This document shows, piece by piece, positions 7,068 to 12,799 of a stretch of DNA of 14,207 bases. Under the pieces are notes generated by a model. That model was not told the DNA's origin. It searched no databases and saw nothing but the letters and a program-made list of their open reading frames with translations. Both the position numbers and the translations under genes were made by a program. Each line of letters begins with the position of its first letter. The first letter of the stretch is position 1. This DNA is from Oligosphaeraceae bacterium (GTDB lineage: Bacteria > Verrucomicrobiota > Lentisphaeria > Oligosphaerales > Oligosphaeraceae), in contig JAAYYJ010000129.1 of assembly GCA_012515455.1 (NCBI GenBank), forward strand, positions 1 through 14,207, in the 5' to 3' direction.

Positions 7068-8330
7068 TCAGCTGCGCTGGCTCAGGATTTGTTGTTCATA
7101 AGCACGGATTTGGGGCAAGAAGGACAGCCCAACGGGTACTCCGGCCCGGCGGCAGAATTCGTCCCATACCGCGCACCAGGGCAGGGCTTTGCTTTCTTCC
7201 TGCAGGGCCAGGCGGGCGGTGAAATCCCACTCCTGTTCCATACGGATGAGCTCCTGCCGGGGTTCCAGCAGTCCGCACAGCAGTGCCTTCTGCATATTTC
7301 TGGTGCCGATGACCCAGGCGGCGATGCGGTTGATGCTGGCGTCGAAGAAATCCAGGCAGAAATAGATTTGCTTCTGGTAGTCCCAGGCGACGCTTTCCCG
7401 GGCGATGCTGAGCAGTTCGTCATTGAGGGTGATCACGTGGTCGCTGTCCCAGCGTACGCCGCGGCTGACATGCAGGAGTATGCGTCCCTGCTGGCAGCAG
7501 ATAGCACTGATTTTATCGGCGATGGACTCGGTGGGATGGAAGTGTCCCGAGTCCAGGCAGATCAGCTTGTTTCGTCTGGCGGCGTAGGTCAGGTAGAAAT
7601 CATGTGAGCCGATGGTGCAGGATTCGGTGCCGATGCCGAACAGCTTGGGCTCCACCGCGTCGAGCAGCTCGCTTTCCGGGAATGCCTCGGCGAAGCATTC
7701 ATCCAGTGCGGCCAGCAGTCGCCGGCGCGGGAGGTCGCGGTCGGCGGGGGTGTCTTTGAAGCCGTCCGGAGCCCAGAAGTTGCAGACGCAGGGCCGCCCC
7801 AGGACGCGGCCGAATTCCGCGCCGATGCGGCGGATCGCCTTGCCGTGTTCGATCCAGAAGCGCCGGATGGCGGGGTCCGGGTGCGAAAGTGACAAACCGT
7901 GTTCTAGTTTGGGATGGGAGTAGAAGCAGGGGGCGATATCCAGAGCCAGGTGCTGTGCTTGCGCCCAGGCCAGCCAGGCGGAGAAATTGGCCATGCTGAA
8001 TTGATCGCGGTCGCGTCCCGGCAGCATCCGGTCGACCTGGTGTCCTTGCAGGCAGACGCGCTTTGCTCCTGGCAGCAACTGCAGGGCCATGTCCAGATCG
8101 GCGCGCAATTCTTCCGCGGTGCGGGCCCGGCCGGGGTAGTTGCCGGTGACCTGGCAGCCGCCGGTCAAGGCGTGGTTGAGGTCTTCGAAACCGACCACGT
8201 CATCGCCCTGCCAGGCGTGCAAGGAGATTTCGATGCTGGCCAGGCGGCGCAGTGCATCTTCAGTATTGACGCCATGGCTGGCATAAATATCCCGGGCCAG
8301 GGCATAAGACTCTTCGATGTGCTTTGACAT
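7068..8330 (-). CDS. rhaA: L-rhamnose isomerase RhaA
   Basis: 420 residues, the usual length of RhaA. It converts L-rhamnose to L-rhamnulose, the first step of rhamnose catabolism, in the cytoplasm. The protein aligns along its whole length with E. coli RhaA at a constant offset of seven. All metal ligands are present: E227, D260, H287 and D327 for the structural site, and H263, D295 and D297 for the catalytic site, in motifs DAVEPKLFGIG, CLDSGHFHPTE, HVSRGVRWDSDHV and LDFFDASINRIAAWVIGTRN. The N-terminal WQGDDVVGFED and TGNYPG are also kept. ATG 8330 has GAGG five bases upstream. It is the first gene of a minus-strand operon with the SGNH hydrolase and the DNA glycosylase. A perfect palindrome lies 50-70 bases upstream. 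The kinase (RhaB) and aldolase (RhaD) are not in the window. Confidence 0.97.
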   Translation of the reverse strand: MSKHIEESYALARDIYASHGVNTEDALRRLASIEISLHAWQGDDVVGFEDLNHALTGGCQVTGNYPGRARTAEELRADLDMALQLLPGAKRVCLQGHQVDRMLPGRDRDQFSMANFSAWLAWAQAQHLALDIAPCFYSHPKLEHGLSLSHPDPAIRRFWIEHGKAIRRIGAEFGRVLGRPCVCNFWAPDGFKDTPADRDLPRRRLLAALDECFAEAFPESELLDAVEPKLFGIGTESCTIGSHDFYLTYAARRNKLICLDSGHFHPTESIADKISAICCQQGRILLHVSRGVRWDSDHVITLNDELLSIARESVAWDYQKQIYFCLDFFDASINRIAAWVIGTRNMQKALLCGLLEPRQELIRMEQEWDFTARLALQEESKALPWCAVWDEFCRRAGVPVGLSFLPQIRAYEQQILSQRS

Positions 8331-8379
8331 ATCAGCCTCGCATGAATGAAGGTGAGGGCGTAAATATTACCGCGGGTAT

Positions 8380-8400
8380 TTTGCGGATGATTTCCGCAAA
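8380..8400. promoter_or_regulatory. Perfect 8+8 palindrome, candidate operator of the rhaA operon
   Basis: TTTGCGGA (8380-8387), spacer TGATT, TCCGCAAA (8393-8400). It lies 49 bases upstream of the rhaA ATG and 140 bases from the plus-strand kinase start, so it most likely serves rhaA. Length and symmetry suit a dimeric sugar-responsive repressor or activator, but no regulator gene is visible. A weaker dyad, TACC-GCG-GGTA, adjoins at 8368-8378. No other intergenic copy was seen in the window. Confidence 0.45.
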
Positions 8401-8493
8401 TGCATATAAAAAAGTACCTGAACTGCATTTTTCAAGTCAGTGTACCGCTAAAGAAAAATAAAGTGGGTTATATTATAGCAATTTAGGTTGATA
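8401..8493. promoter_or_regulatory. AT-rich divergent promoter region
   Basis: This stretch is much richer in A+T than the surrounding genes and separates divergent operons. On the minus strand TATAAT occurs at 8477-8472; on the plus strand the overlapping TATATT (8469-8474) or TATTAT (8471-8476) could be a -10 element. I found no convincing -35 hexamer at 16-18 bases for either strand, so exact promoters are not assigned. A minus-strand start here would give rhaA a leader of about 130 bases containing the palindrome. Confidence 0.35.
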
Positions 8494-8495
8494 GG

Positions 8496-8512
8496 GGCGG
8501 CGGCACGCCGCC
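8496..8512 (+). other. GC-rich hairpin in the leader of the kinase operon
   Basis: GGCGGCG (8496-8502) pairs perfectly with CGCCGCC (8506-8512) around a GCA loop. It ends 14 bases before the AAGGGA ribosome site (8527-8532) of the gene starting at 8541. It could affect translation or mRNA stability. No T-run follows directly, so it is not a typical terminator. No TPP riboswitch consensus surrounds it. Confidence 0.35.
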
Positions 8513-8540
8513 TCCTGTGACAGTACAAGGGATTGAATTC

Positions 8541-9344
8541 ATGGCAGTAAAAAAAGTATTGACCGTCGCAGGTTCGGACTGCAGCGGCGGAGCCGGTATT
8601 CAGGCTGATTTGAAGACCTTCCAGGAACGCGATGTCTATGGCATGAGTGTGCTGACTGTGCTGGTGGCCATGCGCCCCGAGGATTGGGGGCACGTGGTCA
8701 CACCAGTGGATATTGCCACCATCCGGACACAGTTCAGGACCATCCTGCCGGGAATCGGCGTCGATGCCGCCAAGACCGGCATGCTGCCGACCGTGGAGAT
8801 TATCGATACCGTGGGCGCAATGCTGGCGGAAGCAGACGTCCGCCACCTGGTGGTTGATCCGGTGATGGTCTGCAAGGGCACCAGCGAACCGCTGTTCCCG
8901 GAAAACACCCAGGCGATGATCCGCAGCCTGCTGCCGCTGGCTGAGGTAGTCACGCCGAATTCATTTGAGGCGGCCCAGCTTGCCGGCATGACCGAGCTGT
9001 CCACTGTGCCCGAAGTCGAGGAAGCCGCCCGGCGTATCCACGCCTTGGGAGCCCGGAATGTGGTCATCAAGGTGCCCCGGATTTTTGCCGATTATACCGC
9101 CGATGTGCTCTTTGACGGTGCTGCATTTACCTGGTTGAAGGAGGAGCGTGTACAGACCGCCTGGACGCATGGCGCCGGCTGTTCCTTCTCGGCCTGCGTT
9201 GCGGCTGAGCTGGGGAAGGGCGCGACGGTCGCCGGAGCCGTGCGCACTGCGCATGAGTTCGTCCGGGCCGGGTTGCAGGGCTCCTTCCCCTTGAATAAGT
9301 TTGTCGGGCCGATTTACCACAAGGCGCTGGCAAAACAGGGATAA
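8541..9344 (+). CDS. pdxK: ThiD-fold kinase, probably CC-type pyridoxal/pyridoxine kinase (HMP/HMP-P kinase family)
   Basis: 267 residues. ATG 8541 has AAGGGA with an 8-base spacer and gives the typical start MAVKKVLTVAGSD; the GTG at 8517 is less likely. The ribokinase-like fold shows GSDCSGGAGIQADLKTF (11-27), AKTGM (77-81), VVDPVMVCKG (104-113), TPN (138-140) and the anion-hole/catalytic THGAGC (209-214). ThiD proper usually has 'VMIAKGG' and HGTGCT. Here C111 and C214 match the cysteine pair of the CC-type pyridoxal kinases described in Gram-positive bacteria, and the C-terminal KFVGP also resembles B. subtilis PdxK. It therefore probably phosphorylates pyridoxal or pyridoxine to PLP or PNP (vitamin B6 salvage), with HMP kinase activity possible. 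Automatic pipelines would probably call it thiD. It heads the rightward gene set, and no other thiamine gene is nearby. Confidence 0.9.
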   Translation: MAVKKVLTVAGSDCSGGAGIQADLKTFQERDVYGMSVLTVLVAMRPEDWGHVVTPVDIATIRTQFRTILPGIGVDAAKTGMLPTVEIIDTVGAMLAEADVRHLVVDPVMVCKGTSEPLFPENTQAMIRSLLPLAEVVTPNSFEAAQLAGMTELSTVPEVEEAARRIHALGARNVVIKVPRIFADYTADVLFDGAAFTWLKEERVQTAWTHGAGCSFSACVAAELGKGATVAGAVRTAHEFVRAGLQGSFPLNKFVGPIYHKALAKQG

Positions 9345-9353
9345 CCAGCAGAG

Positions 9354-9647
9354 ATGAGCAGCGGAAATGAATGCAGCGAGGACTTCTTTCTGCCGGCTGA
9401 CAGCGAGCATGTGAAGCGCGAGCGGGCCAAGGCCCGGGTGTTGCGTGACTCGCAGTGGTGGAAGAATTTGCGCGGGACGGGGCTGTGCTACTACTGCAAA
9501 CAGCGCTTTCCCCCCCGGGAACTGACTATGGACCATCTGATCCCCATCATTCGCGGCGGCTGCAGCCGCAAAAGCAATATCGTGGCCTGCTGCAAGCAAT
9601 GCAATAACCAGAAAAAATATCTTCTGCCTTTTGAAATGGACAACTGA
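9354..9647 (+). CDS. Small HNH endonuclease-family protein
   Basis: 97 residues. A basic, helical N-terminal arm (HVKRERAKARVLRDSQWWKN, 19-38) precedes one HNH/ββα-metal domain. CYYC (C45, C48) and CCKQC (C80, C83) should bind a structural zinc. MDHLIPIIRGG holds D60-H61, and SNIV holds N75; the third 'H' position is Asn (CNNQKK), a common variant. Stand-alone proteins of this type nick or cut double-stranded DNA in vitro in some cases, but cellular roles are mostly unknown. It starts 9 bp after the kinase stop with only a weak ribosome site (AGCAGAG), so translation may be coupled. The length is complete for this small subfamily. It lacks intron, intein or terminase neighbours, so a homing or phage role is not supported. 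Confidence 0.88.
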   Translation: MSSGNECSEDFFLPADSEHVKRERAKARVLRDSQWWKNLRGTGLCYYCKQRFPPRELTMDHLIPIIRGGCSRKSNIVACCKQCNNQKKYLLPFEMDN

Positions 9648-9670
9648 AGCAATTAATGCCAGGAGAAACA

Positions 9671-10573
9671 ATGGAAAAAATCAAGGTCGCCTTTATCGGT
9701 TTGGACACCAGTCACAGTGTTGAGCTCTCGCGTTTGATGTGTTCACCCGATTTGCCTGCAGAACAGAAGATTGACGGCATGACCGTGACTGCCTGCCTGC
9801 GCTTCGAGACGCCGTTCCAGAACAAAGAGGGGCTGGACAAGCGTCAGGCCCAGCTTGAGGCCTGGGGCATCAAGGTCACCGAGGATTTTGATGCGGCCAT
9901 TGCGGATTGCGATGCCATCCAGCTGGAAATCAACGACCCGGCTTATCATCTGGAATTCTTCCGGCGGGTGGCTGCTCTGGGCAAGCCGGTCTTCTTGGAC
10001 AAGCCGCTGGCCGGTACTCTTGAGGACGGCCGGGAGATTGTGCGTCTGGCCAGAAAACACAACACCAGGGTCTTTTCCGGTTCCAGTCTGCCGTTGTTCC
10101 CGGCGGTCGGTGCAGCGGTGGACAAGCTCGCCCAGCTGGGCGAGCCAGTGCTGTTCGGTCACACCTTCGGGGCCCTGGGCAAAGCCGCTGCAGGTGACTC
10201 GCTGATTTGGTACGGCGTGCATTCCTTCGAGATGCTGCAGCGGGTCATGGGCTGCGGCGCCGAGCGGGTCTTCGCGGTCGACAATGGCCAGAGCGTGGTC
10301 TCGACCATCGAGTATTCCGGTGACCGCCGCGGCGTGGTGGAGTCCACCCGCAGCAGCTGGCGCTACGGCGGACGCGTCCAGAGCGCCAAGAATGTCGAGT
10401 TCTTCCTGGTCGACGGGCCGCTGTACTACTACTTGATGAAAGAAGTCCGCGCCTTCTTCCAAGGCGGCCCCGCGCCGATCTCGATGGAACAGACCTTCGA
10501 GGGCCTGGCGATGATGGTCGCCGCCGGCAAATCCATCGCGACCGGAAAAGCGGTCGAGGTGGAAAAACTCTAA
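9671..10573 (+). CDS. Short Gfo/Idh/MocA-family oxidoreductase
   Basis: 300 residues, shorter than the usual 330-400. ATG 9671 is preceded by AGGAGA at good spacing; the in-frame ATG at 9656 lies upstream of that site and is rejected. The N-terminal Rossmann fold starts KVAFIGLDTSHS (5-16), where the usual GxGxxG is replaced by a GLDTSHS loop. The signature EKP reads D110-K111-P112 in GKPVFLDKPLAGT. H184 in WYGVHSFEML sits where the catalytic His of the family usually is. Members oxidise or reduce sugars, inositols and sugar acids using NAD(P). The GLDTSHS subgroup often occurs in carbohydrate-degrading bacteria, but its substrates are not known to me. It is followed after 9 bp by the fumarase-like gene, whose ribosome site overlaps this stop codon. 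Confidence 0.9.
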   Translation: MEKIKVAFIGLDTSHSVELSRLMCSPDLPAEQKIDGMTVTACLRFETPFQNKEGLDKRQAQLEAWGIKVTEDFDAAIADCDAIQLEINDPAYHLEFFRRVAALGKPVFLDKPLAGTLEDGREIVRLARKHNTRVFSGSSLPLFPAVGAAVDKLAQLGEPVLFGHTFGALGKAAAGDSLIWYGVHSFEMLQRVMGCGAERVFAVDNGQSVVSTIEYSGDRRGVVESTRSSWRYGGRVQSAKNVEFFLVDGPLYYYLMKEVRAFFQGGPAPISMEQTFEGLAMMVAAGKSIATGKAVEVEKL

Positions 10574-10582
10574 GGAGCCGGG

Positions 10583-11434
10583 ATGTCGCTCTTAAGCGAG
10601 CAATTGCTGGCTTTGATCGCCCGCACCTCGGTTGATTTACCGGCCGAGGTGGAGGCGGCGCTGACAGCGGCACTGCAGCGGGAATCCCCGGATTCCAGCG
10701 CGGCAGCGGCCTTGCAGACCATGCTGGAGAATGCCGCCCTGGCGCGCCGGAACCGCCTGCCCATCTGTCAGGACACCGGGATGCTGCAGTTCTACGTCGA
10801 GGCAGCCGCGGATTTCCCGGCCCAGGCCTTCCGGACTGCGGCCGAGGCGGCAGTCAGCCAGGCCACCGCGCTGGGGCTGCTGCGGCAGAATTGTGTCGAT
10901 ACTCTGTCGGGAAAGAATACCGGCAACAACCTCGGTCCCGGGTGTCCGCAGATTCACTGGGAGGAGAACGGCCGGGAGCATGGCAGCCGGGTGACCCTGC
11001 TGCTCAAAGGCGGCGGCAGCGAGAATATGAGCCGGCAATATAGTCTCCCGGACGAGGAGCTAAAGGCCGGCCGTGATTTGTCCGGGGTGCGCCGTTGTGT
11101 GCTGGATGCGGTCTGGCGGGCACAGGGGCAGGGCTGTTCTCCGGGTATTCTCGGGGTGGCCATCGGCGGTGACCGTTGCAGCGGCTATGAGTTAAGCAAA
11201 CGCCAGCTGCTGCGGAAAATCGGCGAGCGCAGTCCGGTGCCCGAGCTCTCGGCGCTGGAGCTGAGTTTGCAGTCAGACCTCAACCGCCTGGGGATTGGAC
11301 CCATGGGCTTTGGCGGCCGGACCACCGTGCTGGAGGTCTTTGTGGCGGCGTGCTGCCGCATTCCGGCCAGCTATTTTGTCACGGTTGCCTACATGTGCTG
11401 GTGTTGCCGCAGGCAAAGTATGGAGATTGTTTGA
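10583..11434 (+). CDS. Class I fumarate hydratase / tartrate dehydratase alpha-subunit-like protein, no beta subunit adjacent
   Basis: 283 residues, the full length for the separate alpha subunit (Fumerase, PF05681). A strong site AAGGAG overlaps the previous stop. Three cysteines expected to bind the [4Fe-4S] cluster are present: C62 in LPICQDTG, C185 in GQGCSPG and C272 in YMCW. GGGSENMS (143-150) and GIGPMGFGGRTT (237-248) are also kept. The family reversibly hydrates fumarate, or dehydrates malate, tartrate or related hydroxy acids. The His found in PRHGAS-type enzymes 12 residues before the last cluster Cys (H334 in Leishmania fumarase, by motif alignment) is I260 in CCRIPAS. This may be a subfamily variant. 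The beta subunit, which supplies other substrate-binding residues, does not follow. Active alone, paired with a distant beta, or altered in function are all open. Confidence 0.87.
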   Translation: MSLLSEQLLALIARTSVDLPAEVEAALTAALQRESPDSSAAAALQTMLENAALARRNRLPICQDTGMLQFYVEAAADFPAQAFRTAAEAAVSQATALGLLRQNCVDTLSGKNTGNNLGPGCPQIHWEENGREHGSRVTLLLKGGGSENMSRQYSLPDEELKAGRDLSGVRRCVLDAVWRAQGQGCSPGILGVAIGGDRCSGYELSKRQLLRKIGERSPVPELSALELSLQSDLNRLGIGPMGFGGRTTVLEVFVAACCRIPASYFVTVAYMCWCCRRQSMEIV

Positions 11435-11437
11435 GTC

Positions 11438-11455
11438 CGCACCGTCAGCGGTGTG
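11438..11455 (+). other. Intercistronic stem-loop after the fumarase-like gene
   Basis: CGCACCG (11438-11444) and CGGTGTG (11449-11455) form a 7-bp stem with one G-U pair and a TCAG loop, three bases after the stop codon. There is no T-run. It lies in the 57-bp gap before the next gene and could be an RNA-stability or processing element, or a weak partial terminator. Confidence 0.3.
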
Positions 11456-11491
11456 TGGTGAATTTGCTGAACCAGAAAGAAGGGCATCACG

Positions 11492-12691
11492 ATGTCAGAA
11501 TTAGTTACTGTGGTTTTGGTGGGTATTGGCGGTTATGGCGGCACTTATTGCAGTCTCCTGCTGAATCAGGGGCCCAATCCGGTTGCCAAGATTGTGGGTG
11601 TGGTCGATCCCTTCGCCGAGAAGGCCAATTTCTATGCTCAGCTGAAGGAAAAGAACATCCCCTTCTATAATACCCTCACGGAGTTCTACCAGCAGCACAA
11701 GGCCGAGCTGGCGGTGATCTCCACCCCGATTTCCCTGCACTGCCCCCAGACCTGCGAGGCCCTGGCCAACGGCAGCAATGTCCTGTGCGAGAAGCCGCTC
11801 TGTGCGCTGGTGTCCGAGGCGGAGCAGATGCTGGCTGCCCGTGACCGGTCGGGCCTGCAGGTCGCCATTGGCTATCAATGGTCCTTCAGCTCTTCCATGC
11901 GTGCCTTGAAAGCGGATATTCTGAGCGGTCGTCTGGGCCAGCCGAAGCGTCTGAAGACCATTGCTCTGTGGCCGCGCAAAGACAGCTATTACGCCCGCAA
12001 CAACTGGGCCGGCGCCTTGCAGAACGCCCGCGGGGAGTGGGTATTGGACAGCCCGGCCAACAATGCCTGTGCGCATTATCTGCATAATATGTTCTTTCTG
12101 CTGGGGGCGAAGCCAGAGACCTCAGTGGGCCTGAAGAGCGTCCAGGCCGAGCTGTACCGCGCCAACGCGATTAGCAATTACGACACCTGCATTTTCCGGG
12201 TTGCGACCGCATGCGGGGCGGAAGTTCTGTTTTACTCCACCCACGCCTGCGGGCGTCTGCTGGGGCCGGTGTTCGAGTTCGAGTTCACCCAGGGCACGGT
12301 GACTTTCTCCCGTTACGCCAGCGGCACTTCGGCTGAGGTCACAGCGAAGTTCCAGGATGGCAGCCAGAAGCTCTACGGTTATCCTGATGCCGATGGCGTG
12401 CCCACCAAGCTCTGGGAGACCATTAATGCTATTCGCGGTCAAGGCAAGATCAGCTGTGGCATTGAGACTGCGATGATGCAGACCATCTGCATCAATGCCG
12501 CCCGGCAGTCCTGCCCGGAAATCAAGGAATTTCCGCGGGAGCTGGTATACAAGATGGGTGTCCCCGGTGCGCAGGTGAAGGTCATGACTGGTCTGGCCGA
12601 ATACCTGGAGCAGGCCTATCACTCCAACCAGATGCTGGCTGAGGTGTGTGCCGAATCCTGGGTGCAGCCCGGCAAGGTGGTCAGCTGCTGA
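11492..12691 (+). CDS. Gfo/Idh/MocA-family oxidoreductase
   Basis: 399 residues. ATG 11492 has AGAAGGG seven bases upstream. The dinucleotide-binding motif is VLVGIGGYGGTY (8-19) with acidic D39 (VGVVDP) at the end of strand two, suggesting preference for NAD. The family EKP motif is C99-E100-K101-P102. The C-terminal alpha/beta domain carries WVLDSPANNACAHYLHNM (183-200), where H195 or H198 is the likely catalytic His. This arrangement is common in a Gfo/Idh subgroup frequent in polysaccharide-degrading bacteria; the substrate is probably a sugar or cyclitol but cannot be named from sequence. It is complete, with no signal peptide. It follows the fumarase-like gene by 57 bp and is probably in the same transcript; a 108-bp gap separates it from the secreted glycosidase. 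Confidence 0.92.
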   Translation: MSELVTVVLVGIGGYGGTYCSLLLNQGPNPVAKIVGVVDPFAEKANFYAQLKEKNIPFYNTLTEFYQQHKAELAVISTPISLHCPQTCEALANGSNVLCEKPLCALVSEAEQMLAARDRSGLQVAIGYQWSFSSSMRALKADILSGRLGQPKRLKTIALWPRKDSYYARNNWAGALQNARGEWVLDSPANNACAHYLHNMFFLLGAKPETSVGLKSVQAELYRANAISNYDTCIFRVATACGAEVLFYSTHACGRLLGPVFEFEFTQGTVTFSRYASGTSAEVTAKFQDGSQKLYGYPDADGVPTKLWETINAIRGQGKISCGIETAMMQTICINAARQSCPEIKEFPRELVYKMGVPGAQVKVMTGLAEYLEQAYHSNQMLAEVCAESWVQPGKVVSC

Positions 12692-12799
12692 ATTGCGCCA
12701 TAACTGGCAGCCTAGGGAAGCTCTTCCTGAGCCATAGATTCTCGTCACCCCCGCTCGTTCAGGCGGATCAACCAGGAATGCGGTTAAGACCTTTTCATT

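Noticed and set aside
8331..8540. TPP riboswitch before the ThiD-like kinase
   Set aside because: The conserved CUGAGA and following THI-box blocks are absent; only a simple hairpin is present.
11380..11491. Frameshift joining the fumarase alpha gene to a beta domain
   Set aside because: The alpha protein ends at the usual place for a separate subunit, and no beta-type sequence is seen in any frame of the following 57 bases or in the next gene.
12692..12799. Terminator in the gap before the secreted glycosidase
   Set aside because: Only a short GGAAG/CTTCC stem (around 12716-12727) with a 2-base loop and no T-run is present, too weak to call.
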